Of a DNA stretch of 64,000 nucleotides, positions 53,601 through 61,530 are shown piece by piece. This DNA comes from Okapia johnstoni (Eukaryota; Chordata; Mammalia; Artiodactyla; Giraffidae): positions 8,176,501 through 8,240,500 of the forward strand of contig CM044316.1 of the NCBI GenBank assembly GCA_024291935.2. The letters run 5' to 3'. Below the pieces are notes generated by a model. It was not told the origin of the DNA, ran no database searches, and was given only the letters and a program-made list of their open reading frames with translations. Position numbers and translations under genes: made by a program. The first letter of the stretch is position 1. Each line of letters starts with the position of its first letter.

Positions 53601-55685
53601 CCTGGTGTGAGTAGGACTGAGGTAGGTTTTCTTTATCTCTGGCAGCAGAGAACCAGGCTCAGTTCCCATGGTTGCCTGCATTCCTTCTCATCTGTTGCCG
53701 TTGTTCAGTTGCTAAGTCATGTCCCACACCTTGCGACCCCATATACTATAGCATGACAGGCTCCCCTGTCCTTCAGTATCTCCCAGATTTTGCTCAGATT
53801 CATATCCATTGAGGCAGTGATGCCACCCAACCATCTCATCCTCTGCTGTCCCGTTCTTTTGCCTTCATTCTTTCCCAGCATCAGGGTCTTCTCCAATGAG
53901 TAGACTCTGCGCATCAGGGGCCAAAATATTGGAGCTTCAGCATCAGTCCTTCCAATGAATATTCAGGGTTGATTTCCTTTAGGACTGACTGGTTTTATCT
54001 CTTTGCTGTCCAAGGGACTCTCAGAGGTCTTCTACAGCACCACAATTCAAAAGCATCAATTCTTCAGTGCTCAGCCTTCTTCCTGGTCCTAATTCTCCTC
54101 TGGGACCTCTCATAGTACACCAGTGAATCTGTCTGGAGATCAGCAGGAGAAACTCCCTCATGTCAGAACTCTCTCAAACTCTGAATTACTTTCTCCAAAA
54201 AGAGCCTACCTCTTCTGAGGACTCTTCTGGTTATAACAGGTCCCACCAGGATAAACTCTCTAAGTCAGTTGATGGAGGACTTGAATTTCACCTGCAACAA
54301 TCTCTTCACAGCAGCACCTGGGCTGGCTTTTGACTGAACATCTGGCAGAAGATAGGGATGAGGGTGTGGTTGCCAAATTAAAATTCTGTGTACCCCAGGG
54401 GTCTTCACAACAGGGTGCTCAGGGGCTGCAGAAAGTATAAATTTTATGCTACCACAATTGCCAAAATATAGTAGATTTCCTCCATCAAGTGTTCAGTTCC
54501 AATCTATAATCATTAGTTCCCTTCCAAGAATGGATATTTCAGGGATGGGTGAGTGGCGTCCAAGGCAGTTGGTTAATACCTGGACAGAGAGTCTCAGGTA
54601 CAGACTCTGTCACACACCACCGCTTGGTGGGGATGGAGGGTGGTGGTCAGCATGAAGTTTCATGCCTCTATGTACCTAGTGTGGTAACTGGGAGGCTTAG
54701 TCATGCTCAGAAGTCTACAGGAAAATAAACCCTTGTGAGTTGCAGGGTTTGTTCTTGACTAAAGATTTTCCTGTCCCTCTGTCCTTCCAGGGACTGAATT
54801 AATCTTTCAGATTCCATAAAATTCTAACATTCAGAACCTGGAGAAAGCTATCCACAAATATACCAACTCTATCCGGGTCTTCTATTCCTCATTTTTTTAT
54901 GTCTAAAAGTAAAAATGATGGAAGGGTCATTACCAAGAGCAGGAAAGCATGACTGATCTCCTCTCTGCTGGGTCCCAGGAGGAGGATCCCGCACTGACTG
55001 TGATCACCTACGTGGGGCTGAGCCTCTCTCTGCTCTGCCTCCTCCTGGCGGCCCTCACCTTCCTGCTGTGCAAAACCATCCAGAACACCAGCACCTCGCT
55101 CAACCTGCAGCTCTCGCTCTGCCTCTTCCTGGCCCACCTGCTCTTCCTGACAGCCATCGACAGAACTGAGAGCAAGGTTCGTATACTTTTCCAAAATTCT
55201 CCTGCCCCAGGGGATTCTGAGTTCGTGGAGCCACACTGCTTGGGACACTTTAATAAAATGACTTGGGTTCCAGGTAAGGTTAAATTGGTAAATAACCAAT
55301 TTCACATTGACTGCCACAACTGGAAGACAAACACTCTGTTGACAACTCCTTCATATACATCAAAGTTCTCCCTAGAGGCAAGTTATAGAAGTCCTGGGCT
55401 GCGCTCCACCCTGACACTTCCTCCTGGTGCCACCTTCCTCCTCCCCCAGGTGCTGTGCGCCATCATCGCAGGTGCCTTACACTATCTCTACCTGGCCTCC
55501 TTCACCTGGATGCTGCTGGTGGGCCTGCACCTCTTCCTCTCTGCACGCAATCTGACGGTGGTCAACTACTCCAGTATCAACAGGTACATGAAGAAGGCCA
55601 TGTTCCCTGTTGGCTACGGAGTCCCGGCTGTGATTGTGGCCATTTCTGCAGCATCCAGGCCTCATCTTTATGGGACACCCACCAG
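32446..55685 (+). CDS. ADGRE3-like: ADGRE3-like adhesion GPCR gene, exons 2-15 (tandem copy 2)
   Basis: A myeloid-type adhesion G-protein-coupled receptor of the EMR group acts at the plasma membrane. EGF modules bind ligand, the GAIN/GPS region self-cleaves, and the 7TM part signals. Fourteen exons join in one frame: 32446-32499, 32818-32937, 33476-33631, 36762-36893, 37857-38003, 38486-38632, 38719-38765, 38880-38957, 39373-39550, 52491-52598, 52783-53003, 53194-53373, 54979-55176 and 55450-55685. They give about 600 residues: signal-peptide end, five EGF modules (the last four starting D-x-[ND]-E-C), stalk, GPS, TM1 to about TM4. Five EGFs resemble ADGRE2; the signal exon, C-P-P-N and IDRTESK resemble ADGRE3. 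All phases and stops are clean. The exception is the exon at 36762, which lacks a GT donor. The first coding exon and TM4-TM7 exons are not found in the window. Confidence 0.88.
32818..32937 (+). CDS. ADGRE3-like: copy 2 exon 3: EGF-like module 1
   Basis: 120 nt, phase 1-1. Encodes [20 protein letters not shown], then the A-P-G-F core and ends E-S-C-D. It has six cysteines but lacks the D-x-N-E calcium motif, as usual for the first EMR module. Two N-glycosylation sequons are visible (NSS, NGT). Confidence 0.92.
33476..33631 (+). CDS. ADGRE3-like: copy 2 exon 4: calcium-binding EGF module 2
   Basis: 156 nt, acceptor tgtgttccag, donor gtgaaa. Starts D-I-N-E-C and carries [20 protein letters not shown] with the cbEGF hydroxylation-type context (C-x-N-x-x-G-x-Y-x-C). 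A NES sequon lies near the end. Confidence 0.94.
36762..36893 (+). CDS. ADGRE3-like: copy 2 exon 5: calcium-binding EGF module 3, donor missing
   Basis: 132 nt, acceptor ccccttgcag. Starts D-V-D-E-C, includes [18 protein letters not shown] and ends R-H-C-T. After the last exon base the sequence is 'gaagacc', not 'gt...', so the canonical donor is absent, consistent with loss of one T. The next GTGAAG (36914) would add 20 nt and shift the frame. Skipping the exon keeps the frame because it is phase 1-1. EGF skipping is normal alternative splicing in this family. Confidence 0.88.
37857..38003 (+). CDS. ADGRE3-like: copy 2 exon 6: calcium-binding EGF module 4
   Basis: 147 nt, acceptor tttttcctcag, donor gtttgg (weak but GT). 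[28 protein letters not shown] and I-P-G-S-P-N-G-P. This is the most conserved EGF module in ADGRE2/ADGRE5, where it binds chondroitin sulphate; the same role here is inference. Confidence 0.94.
38486..38632 (+). CDS. ADGRE3-like: copy 2 exon 7: calcium-binding EGF module 5
   Basis: 147 nt, acceptor gtccccag, donor gtacct. [27 protein letters not shown], ends T-V-C-K. All six cysteines are present. Confidence 0.94.
38719..38765 (+). CDS. ADGRE3-like: copy 2 exon 8: stalk start
   Basis: 47 nt micro-exon, acceptor cccctgcag, donor gtgagt. Encodes [16 protein letters not shown], the linker after the last EGF. It moves the phase from 1 to 0. Confidence 0.85.
38880..38957 (+). CDS. ADGRE3-like: copy 2 exon 9: stalk/GAIN start
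   Basis: 78 nt, 26 codons, acceptor ctcccccag, donor gtaagg. [20 protein letters not shown], the helix that opens the GAIN domain in the EMR group. NFS sequon. Confidence 0.88.
39373..39550 (+). CDS. ADGRE3-like: copy 2 exon 10: GAIN helical part
   Basis: 178 nt, phase 0-1, acceptor catccccccag, donor gtaagt. [16 protein letters not shown] then [20 protein letters not shown] and F-S-S-S-T-G-I. It is followed by a 12.9-kb repeat-filled intron. Confidence 0.92.
39770..39878 (+). mobile_element. Bov-A SINE fragment in intron 10
   Basis: 'gcaacccgctccagtattct', 'acagtccatggggtcgcaaa', end 'agtgactaaaccaccac'. 5' part missing. Confidence 0.88.
40166..40362 (+). mobile_element. Bov-tA SINE in intron 10
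   Basis: 'cacctggtggctcagatagt', 'gcaatccacttccagtattc', tail 'cagacaactgagtcactaac'. Confidence 0.9.
41331..41447 (-). mobile_element. CHR/ART2-type SINE (minus)
   Basis: 'tttttggccatggtatgcag', 'gattgaacccaggccaccac', end 'ctaaccactggatggccagg'. Reversed tRNA-SINE pattern. Confidence 0.72.
41516..41633. repeat. (TA)n tract
   Basis: Interrupted TA dinucleotide repeat, largely self-complementary. The Ile/Tyr-rich ORFs across it are artefacts. Confidence 0.9.
42856..43296 (-). mobile_element. solo ERV LTR (minus) in intron 10
   Basis: 441 bases. Read on the minus strand it begins TGTCAGGGGAGGAGG and ends GGTTAGACAACA, the TG...CA ends of an LTR. It holds a TATA-like element (ggcaataaaagcag) and an AATAAA signal (cttacaataaacac). 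GTTC occurs on both sides (42852-42855, 43297-43300), and the right flank is the BovB 3' tail. No viral coding sequence adjoins it. Confidence 0.78.
43297..46640 (-). mobile_element. near-full-length BovB LINE (minus)
   Basis: About 3.3 kb, close to full BovB length. From right to left on the minus strand: GC-rich 5' UTR (46640-46360), AP-type endonuclease (45793-45440: [38 protein letters not shown]), then reverse transcriptase. The latter has P-I-P-K-K-G-type pieces, [11 protein letters not shown] at 44541-44212, Y-A-D-D in [10 protein letters not shown] and the 273-residue frame 44332-43511. Several frameshifts and stops separate the blocks, so it is dead but well preserved. Confidence 0.93.
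46722..46921 (-). mobile_element. Bov-tA SINE (minus)
   Basis: 'gaaagtgactcagtcacatc', 'tccatggaattctctaggcc', 'aacccagggattgaacccag', end 'gagccacacgggaagccc'. Confidence 0.92.
47205..47900 (-). mobile_element. L1 3' end (antisense) with nested Bov-tA
   Basis: Antisense L1 3' UTR ('atattggagtatagccactt' | SINE | 'atagccagttaacagtcttg', 'tcactgtgctatacaatggg'). The SINE at 47262-47461 is flanked by atagccacttaacag / atagccagttaacag. Confidence 0.85.
47262..47461 (+). mobile_element. Bov-tA SINE nested in L1 3' UTR
   Basis: 'acttccctggtggctcagat', 'ttgttcaatccctggatcag', 'gacatgactgagcgactaac'. The target duplication in the L1 is visible. Confidence 0.93.
47918..48112 (+). mobile_element. 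Bov-tA SINE with TSD
   Basis: Complete Bov-tA ('gtctgtagctcagttggtaa', 'ggttcaatccctgggtcagg'). Its head still looks tRNA-like, but it is a SINE. The flanks 'atggtagttttt' occur at about 47902 and again at about 48121. Confidence 0.92.
48375..49628 (-). mobile_element. BovB LINE, 5'-truncated, long RT frames (minus)
   Basis: 3' tail (gttcagttcagttcagtcgc) on the left. The minus-strand frames 49413-48382 (343 residues) and 49664-49227 overlap. Together they hold [13 protein letters not shown], the Q-G-C-I-L-S-P motif and Y-A-D-D in [18 protein letters not shown]. One frameshift near 49350 separates them. The 5' half, including the endonuclease, is missing. Confidence 0.93.
49630..50390 (-). 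other. unassigned stretch with an ERV env-like short frame
   Basis: No repeat securely named. The minus-strand frame 50081-49839 (80 residues) opens with a basic start and a hydrophobic segment ([14 protein letters not shown]), the layout of a signal peptide as in retroviral envelope N-termini, then stops. With the minus-strand LTR-like stretch at 51710-52170 it may belong to a broken ERV, but no conserved env motif is visible. Weak. Confidence 0.25.
50393..50604 (-). mobile_element. Bov-tA SINE (minus)
   Basis: 'gttgcttcagtcatgtctga', 'ggcaaaaatattggagtgga', end 'gagccaccagggag'. Confidence 0.9.
50647..51194 (-). mobile_element. BovB LINE 3' fragment (minus)
   Basis: 'cttcagttcagtcgctcag' at the left edge. 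The minus frame near 51113-50922 keeps [20 protein letters not shown] and LWCWRRLL. It ends where the TTATG repeat begins. Confidence 0.9.
51195..51300. repeat. (TTATG)n-like repeat next to BovB 5' break
   Basis: Irregular repeats of ttatg / ttatgttatg / atgttatgta. Low complexity, continuing into AT-rich sequence to about 51400. Confidence 0.75.
51584..51704 (-). mobile_element. BovB/Bov-A 3' fragment (minus)
   Basis: 'ctgttgttcagccactcagt', 'ctttgtgaccccatggactg', 'gcccaaactcatgtccagta'. A short 3' end only. Confidence 0.85.
51710..52170 (-). mobile_element. LTR-like element (minus)
   Basis: On the minus strand it starts TGTTGTCTACC, has an AATAAA signal ('actgaataaagcataac') about 40 bases before its end, and ends ...TTTTTTCAGACA, an LTR-like layout about 460 bases long. 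The immediate flanks do not show a matching duplication. Confidence 0.5.
52224..52434 (+). mobile_element. BovB 3' fragment just upstream of exon 11
   Basis: 'attgaaaaagaccctgatgc', 'actcaatggacatgaatttg', 'gttggacacgatttagcaac'. It ends about 57 bases before the exon 11 acceptor, so the branch point and pyrimidine tract of that exon lie in a very short unique stretch. Confidence 0.88.
52491..52598 (+). CDS. ADGRE3-like: copy 2 exon 11: GAIN domain
   Basis: 108 nt, phase 1-1, acceptor acaattcatag (purine-rich, weak), donor gtaatg. With the split codon it reads E-L-S-L-E-V-Q, then [15 protein letters not shown] and S-G-D-S-G, closely following the equivalent ADGRE2 segment. Two sequons (NIT, NRT). 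The longer open frame across this place (52378-52584) is in another frame and is not the gene. Confidence 0.85.
52783..53003 (+). CDS. ADGRE3-like: copy 2 exon 12: GAIN domain
   Basis: 221 nt, phase 1-0, acceptor ccttgtcctgcag, donor gtgagt. [20 protein letters not shown], then [10 protein letters not shown] and [18 protein letters not shown], ending V-T-F-V-F-Q-H. These are typical EMR GAIN beta-strand sequences. Confidence 0.92.
53194..53373 (+). CDS. ADGRE3-like: copy 2 exon 13: GPS autoproteolysis site and tethered agonist
   Basis: 180 nt, 60 codons, acceptor gttaacacag, donor gtgaga. It contains the [18 protein letters not shown], then T-T-C-Q-C-T-H-L-S. The four cysteines, two tryptophans and the H-L/S cleavage triad are all present, so cleavage is expected. 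The tethered agonist would start S-I-F-A-V-L-M-A. Confidence 0.95.
53696..54085 (-). mobile_element. BovB LINE 3' fragment in intron 13 (minus)
   Basis: 'gttgttcagttgctaagtca' at the left end, 'cccagcatcagggtcttctc', 'catcaattcttcagtgctca' at the right end. Confidence 0.88.
54090..54978. other. copy 2 intron 13 tail, shared with copy 1
   Basis: No repeat recognised. From about 54585 it aligns with copy 1 from 9321 ('tcctgtccctctgtccttcc', 'tggaagggtcattacc'). An in-frame ATG at 54949 lies directly before exon 14 without an intervening stop. Confidence 0.55.
54979..55176 (+). CDS. ADGRE3-like: copy 2 exon 14: TM1-TM2
   Basis: 198 nt, acceptor gggtcccag, donor gttcgt. E-E-D-P-A, TM1 [20 protein letters not shown], first intracellular loop [12 protein letters not shown]2 A-H-L-L-F-L-T-A-I, and D-R-T-E-S-K. 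Copy 1 carries gtacgt at the donor; the gttcgt here is a weaker match to the consensus. Confidence 0.95.
55450..55685 (+). CDS. ADGRE3-like: copy 2 exon 15: TM3-TM4
   Basis: 236 nt, phase 0-2, acceptor cctcccccag, donor gtaaaa. [28 protein letters not shown] (TM3), [28 protein letters not shown] (TM4), H-L-Y-G-T-P-T. The codon split by the donor would join the next exon's tryptophan/cysteine segment (compare 17239 in copy 1). Confidence 0.95.
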
Positions 55686-56324
55686 GTAAAATAAATTCCA
55701 ACTGTTCTTATCTCTCCAGCACAATCATGTGTTGTAGAACAAACGTAGTATTTGATTATGACAGATCATAATATATAGACACTAAGTAATAATACCTAGG
55801 TCATCTTTGGTGGAGGATGATAATAATTAAGGAGAATGCTTTCAACCTCTGTTCGTGAAATAACAAAGAGGAAATCAAAGGAAGGGCTTAGGGCATCATT
55901 TAGAAAAATATAACCTGCTTTATTATCCTAATTCTATAGGATGTTTCAATTTTTCATTTGTAATAGTAGAGCTGATATAAATAATTAAAATAATAGACTA
56001 TATCATAATTTAGTATTTACAAGGTGCTTACTTTGTGCCAATGCATTTTTCTAACCATTTTAATGTATGCTAATTCACTTAATCCTCATACCAATACTAT
56101 GAAGAAGACACTGTAATTCACCCGACTTTACAGATAAGTAACTGAGGCACAAATACTTTAAGTAAATGTGGAAACATGCACAGTTTAATTCAGTTTAGTA
56201 GGTAGCCAAGCTTAATCCAAATTCAGGGAGTCAAGCTTCTTAGCTTACACCTTTATTTTCAGCTTTTAATACTTGACTTAATGTTTTTGCTTTTTTACTG
56301 ACATATACTACATATACTGTTGGG
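55686..56324. other. copy 2 intron 15 start, nothing recognised
   Basis: AT-rich intronic sequence, no repeat or exon recognised. Confidence 0.45.
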
Positions 56325-56515
56325 CTTCCCTTGTGGCTCAGCTGGTAAAGAATCCGCCTGAGATCTGGAAGACCTGGGTTTGATCCCTGGGTTAGGAAGA
56401 AACCCTGGAGAAGGGAAAAGCTACCCACTACGTATTCTGGCCAGGAGAATTCCATGAATTGAATAGTCCAGGGGGTCACAAAGAGTCAGACATGACTGAG
56501 CAACTTTCACTCACT
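56325..56515 (+). mobile_element. Bov-tA SINE
   Basis: 'gggcttcccttgtggctcag', 'gggtttgatccctgggttag', tail 'catgactgagcaactttcac'. Confidence 0.92.
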
Positions 56516-56519
56516 CACT

Positions 56520-57400
56520 GCAAAATTCACCCTTTAAAAGTGTAAAATCAGTGGCTTTTAGAATAGTCACAGTGTAGTGCAGCTATCATCACAGTCTAAT
56601 TTTACAACATTTTCAACTCCCCAAAGAAACCTCATACACAATAATATTCACTTCTCATTCCTTCTACACACTCCTCTGCCCCAACCCCTGACAAATGCTT
56701 ATCTACTTTCCGTCTCTACTGGATAGTTCACATAAATGCAACCATGCATGTGGTCTTTTGTGACTGTATGTTTTTACTTAGCCTAAAGTTTTCAAGGTTC
56801 ATTCATAACGTAGTATGTATCATAACCTCACTCTTTGCTGTTGTTTTTGTTGCTATCGTCTTGCAAATAATATTCCATTATATGGATATGCCACATTTTG
56901 TTTTTCCATCCATCAGCTGATAGACATTTAGATTATTTACCAGGGGATTGCAAAGAGTCAGACACAACTGAGCAACTGAACTGAACTGAACTGAAAGCTA
57001 TTATGAATGAGATCACTATAAACATACATGTACAAGTTTCTTTTTTCCTGGTTATATATCTACTCTACAAGTAGAATCCTGGGGTCAAATAGAAGATCTG
57101 GTTAGCCTTCTGACAAACCACCACCTGTTTTCCAAAGCTTCTGGACCATTTTACATCCCCACTAGCAATATATGAGGGTTTCAGTTTCTCCATGTCATTA
57201 TCAATAGTTATATTCTATGTTTAAAAATTTAGAGAATGGAGTCAAATTTCATTGTGGTTTCAATTTGCTATTTCTCCAATAACTATTGATGTTGAGCATC
57301 TGTCCACCTACTTATTGACCATTTGCATGTTTTCGTTAGAGAAACACATATTCAAATATTTTACCTTTTTTTTGAAACTTTTGATTTTATTAATATTGGC
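56520..57400 (-). mobile_element. old L1 (antisense)
   Basis: Antisense L1 3' UTR and ORF2 end ('cctttaaaagtgtaaaatca', 'atattccattatatggatat', 'tgatgttgagcatctgtcca') with a BovB-tail crumb at 56945-56998 ('gcaactgaactgaactgaac'). Confidence 0.72.
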
Positions 57401-57795
57401 ATTGAAAATACCAGGTGATGCCTTTTCAGAAAAAAACGGCATTGGATTATCATTAAGTCATGGCATGAAGCCATCTCTCAAGGAAGAAATGTCTATAGGG
57501 TCAAGATGATACTACAAAGCAGAACAAAGCAGGATGTTATTGCAGCCAACAGGCAAAAAGTTAGTAACTTCTAGAATCCACTCCTTGGGCTCCTTAGAAC
57601 TATGGACATATTTCTACACATATTTGAAGAAGATATCCACATATCCATCATCAATAGCAATACACTCTTTGTTTCTGCCTTATGGGATGCAGTCAGCCAT
57701 CTTGAGTGAAAATGATGTGCACTCTTCTCAGAATAAAAAGTCACATCCTCCCAAAGGGTATTATATTCATCACTGGCCTATATCAAGTATTTCAT
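57400..57795. other. intron 15, nothing recognised
   Basis: Two short ORFs without family features. No exon of the receptor is visible. Confidence 0.4.
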
Positions 57796-57799
57796 GATT

Positions 57800-59290
57800 T
57801 CTTTGGTTTATTTTTAAACTGAAGTAAAGTTAATTTACAATGTTGTGTTAATTTCTTCTGTACCACAGACTGATTCAGTTATATATGAACATATGCATAT
57901 ATATTCTTTTTAATATTCTTTTGAAGTATGCATTTTTTAAAATTGGAGGATAATTGCTTTACAATGTTGTGTTGGTTTATGCCATACAACAATGTGAATC
58001 AGCCATAGTTACATACATATATCCCACCCCCCCTTGAGTCTCCCTCCCTTCCTCCCATCCCACCTCTCCAGGTCATCACAGAGCACCAGGCTGGGCTCCC
58101 TGTGTGATACAACAACTTCTTCTCAGCTATTTGTTGTACACATGGTGGTGTATATATGTCAATGTTATTTTCTCAGTTCATCCTACCTTGTTCTTCCCTC
58201 ACTGTATCCATAATTCCATTCTCCATGTCTGCATCTCCATTCCTTCCCTGCAAATAGCTCCATCAGTACTATTTTTCTAGATTCCATATAACTGCATTAC
58301 TATATGATATTTGTTTTTTCTTTTTGCCTTACTTCACTGTGGGTAACAGTCTCTAGGTTCATTTACCTCACTACAACTAATTCAAATTCATTCTTTTTTA
58401 CAGCTGAGTAAGATTCCATTGTATATATGTACCACAACTTCTTTATCTATTCATCTGTCAGTGGACATCTAGGTTGCTTCCATGTCCTGGCTATTGTAAA
58501 TAGCACTGCAGTGAACACTGGGGTATATGTGTCTTTTTAAATTATGGTTTTCTCAAGGTACTTGCACAGTAGTGAGATTGCAGGGTCATGTTTCTTTTAA
58601 TCCTAGATTTTTAAGGAATCTCCATACTGTTCTCCATAGTGTCTGTATCAATTTACATTCCCACCAACAGTGCAAGACGGTTCCCTTTTCCGCATACCCT
58701 CTCCAGCATTTATTGTTTGTAGATTTTTTAATGATGGCTATTCTGACCAGTGTGAGTTGATACCTCATTGTAGTTTTGATTTGCATTTCTCTAATAATGA
58801 GTGATGTTGAGCATCTTTTCATGTGTTTACCAGTCATCTGCTTTATTGGAATAGAGTTCTCTGTGCTATGCAACAAGACCTTGTTGTTTATCCATTCCAC
58901 ATGTAATCACTTACATCTGCTAACCTGGACCTCCCACTGCATCCCTCCCCTAGCCACCTCCCCCTTGGTAACCACAAGTCTGCCCACTACATCCACGAGT
59001 CTGTATCTGTTTCATAGATAGGTTCATGTGTGTCATATTTTAGATTCCATAGATAAGTGATATCATATGGTATTTATCTTTCTCTGTCTGACTGACTTCT
59101 CTTAGGGTGATAATTGCTAGTTGCAGCCATGTTGCTGCAAATGGCACAGTTTCATTATATTTGTGGCAGAGTAGTATTTCATTGTGTATGTGTACCACAT
59201 CCTCTTTATCTGTGCCTATCAGAGACATTTCCCCTTGATTGTTTTTTTTTTCCTCTGTATGTAGCATACTTTCCTGTTTCTTTGTATGTT
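57800..59290 (-). mobile_element. L1 3' ends (antisense), at least two pieces
   Basis: Antisense L1: 'acaatgttgtgttggtttat', 'ccattgtatatatgtaccac', 'agtgatgttgagcatctttt' up to about 58850. A further 3' end piece follows ('ctctgtgctatgcaacaaga') to 59290. Confidence 0.8.
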
Positions 59291-59296
59291 GCTTAG

Positions 59297-59476
59297 AAGT
59301 AGTGAAAGTCTCAGTTGTGTCCATCTCTTTGCAACCCCATGTACTATAGAGTCCATGGAATTCTCCAGGCCAGAATACTGGGGTGGGTAGTGGTTCATTT
59401 CTCCAGGGGATCTCCCCAGGTATTGAACCCAGATCTCCCGCATTGCAGATTCTTTACCAGCTGAGCCACCAGGGAT
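59297..59476 (-). mobile_element. Bov-tA SINE (minus)
   Basis: 'agtgaaagtctcagttgtgt', 'tccaggccagaatactgggg', end 'gagccaccagggat'. Confidence 0.88.
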
Positions 59477-59479
59477 ATT

Positions 59480-60195
59480 ATAATTATTGTTTAAAACTAG
59501 ATGTTTTAGATAATACATTGTAACACTCCAGTTGTCAGCTTCCTCTGCCTTCCAAGGTTTGCTGTATTTAGTTTGCTGCTGCTTGTTTAATAGTAAATGA
59601 CATTCCTAGACTAATTCTGTGTATTGATAATTCCCTGCAGTGTGTGGCCTTTTAGTTCTAGTTTAGGTTCTTGCTTTTATTTTTAGTTCTAGGTGCCTAG
59701 GAGCTCATATCTGGCTCAGTATAATCTAGTGGCCACCCAATGTTTGATCATAAGATTTCCTTAAATGCCTTGCCTATGTGTTTTTCACACTTCCACAAAG
59801 GCATCTGAGTGAGAAAGCCACACCTTCAGACTTCAGGAAGATTACTTAACAGTCTGGGCTTTCACTTCCTGACTGCACAACCCTCAAGATAACCAGAGAT
59901 GAGAGACTGTTGTCTTCTTTCTCAGGTCTTCACTGAGAATGGGTATATCCTTGTGCCTCCGTGGATTTCTGGGAATATTCCAGAGCTTTTTAAAATTCTC
60001 CATGTCCTGATTTTCTCTAGTACTTCCTTCTAAATTCACCATGAAGTTGACTCCACCTGAAAGCATATCTTTGGGAAACTGGAGATGTGACAGTAATCTG
60101 TATTATTTTGGTAAGGTCCTAAAGGTGGGCTTTTGATACGTCCCTTACTAAGATGAGCTGTCACCCAAATCAAAAAACCACCAAATTTGGAGACT
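59480..60195. other. intron 15, nothing recognised
   Basis: No exon, RNA or familiar repeat. Confidence 0.4.
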
Positions 60196-60517
60196 AAAGA
60201 GTTCCCAGGAAGCCAAAATTGAAAAGCAATACATGTACCCCAATGTTCATTACAGCACTATTTACAATAGCTAGAACATGGAAGCAATCTAGATGTCCAT
60301 CGACAGATGAATGGATAAAGAAGCTGTGGTACATATAGACAATGGAATATTACTCAGTCATAACAAGGAATGTATTTGAGTCAGTGCTAGTGAGGTGGAT
60401 GAACCTGGAACCTAGTATACAGAGTGAAGTAAGTCAGAAAGAGAAAATGAAAATCATGTATTAACACATATACATGGAATCTAGAAAGGTGGTACTGATG
60501 AACCTATTTGCAGGGCA

Positions 60518-60706
60518 CCAATGGCTTCCCAGAATCCTACCAATGAAGGAGACATAGATTCTATCCCTGAGTCAGGAATATCGCCCAGAGAAGGAAACTG
60601 CAACCCCCTCCAGTATTCTTGCCTTCTAAATCCCATGGACAGAGGAGCCTGGGAGGCTACAGTCCAGGGGAATCACAGTCCGCCATGACTGAGTGACTAA
60701 ACAGCA
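60518..60706 (+). mobile_element. Bov-tA SINE nested in L1
   Basis: 'gcaccaatggcttcccagaa', 'gattctatccctgagtcagg', 'ggaggctacagtcca', tail 'catgactgagtgactaaaca'. Confidence 0.85.
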
Positions 60707-60947
60707 GTGTAGACACAGATATAGAGAACAGACTTATGGATGGTGTTGGGGGAAAGGAGGCCGAGGGTGGAATGTATGGAGAGTGTAACGTGGAAACATA
60801 TACATTACCATATGTAAAATAGATACTCAGTGGGAATTTGCTGTGTGACTCAGGGATCTCAAATCGAGGCTCTGTAACAACCTAGAGGGGTGGGATGGGG
60901 TGGGAGAGAGGTTCAAGAGGGAAGGGTCATAGGTATACCTATGGCTG

Positions 60948-61451
60948 TGTCAACTACAAATAGGCACTTACCAAGAGCATTGCTAACAACTGAACAACAA
61001 AGGCATTTGCCATCTACCTCTATGGAGATTTAAACCCATGGTGCTATAGCTATTGACCTTCAACAATCCTGAGGGAGTTTAGGGTGGAGTGAGGCACTCT
61101 GTGCTCCAGGGAATCTGGCGGGACAGGTCTTTAGATAGTTGGATGTCTTTAGGAACAGATTTTATGATCTCAATCCTTGCATCTCCTCATATCTAGAGAA
61201 GCACTAAGTCCCTTCATGGTGACATCAGATCCTCATGACTAACAGAAACCTTTTGTAAAATGAGTGCTTCATGGGATTGAACTCCCCCTTCACCAAAACC
61301 TTATATATTGACTTTCCCCCACTGCTGCTTTGGAGCAGTCTCTCAGAGCTATCTGAGATGCTGCCCCTGCCCCAGGCTGCAGTCCTCATTTTGCCCCAAA
61401 TAAAACTAAACTCACAACTCTCAAGTTATACATCTTCTTTTTTAGGCGACA
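60948..61451 (+). mobile_element. solo ERV LTR with 4-base TSD, nested in L1
   Basis: 504 bases beginning TGTCAACTAC and ending TTTAGGCGACA (TG...CA). It carries a TATA box (ttatatattgac) near 61300 and an AATAAA signal (caaataaaac) near 61398. The 4-base GCTG flanks it (60944-60947, 61452-61455). Removing the insert and one GCTG restores a normal L1 3' UTR phrase. No internal viral genes adjoin, so it is the product of LTR-LTR recombination. Confidence 0.93.
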
Positions 61452-61530
61452 GCTGATTCATGTTGATATATGACAAAAACTAACACAATATTGTAAAGCA
61501 ATTATCCTTCAATTGAAAATAAATTTAGTT

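Larger units (their letters stand above)
60196..61530 (+). mobile_element. L1 3' end (sense) split by a Bov-tA and a solo LTR
   Basis: Pieces 60196-60517, 60707-60947 and 61452-61530 form one L1 end: 'catggaagcaatctagatgt', 'atctcaaatcgaggctctg', then 'attcatgttgatatatgaca' and 'caatattgtaaagcaattat'. The order of insertion is L1 first, SINE and LTR later. Confidence 0.88.
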
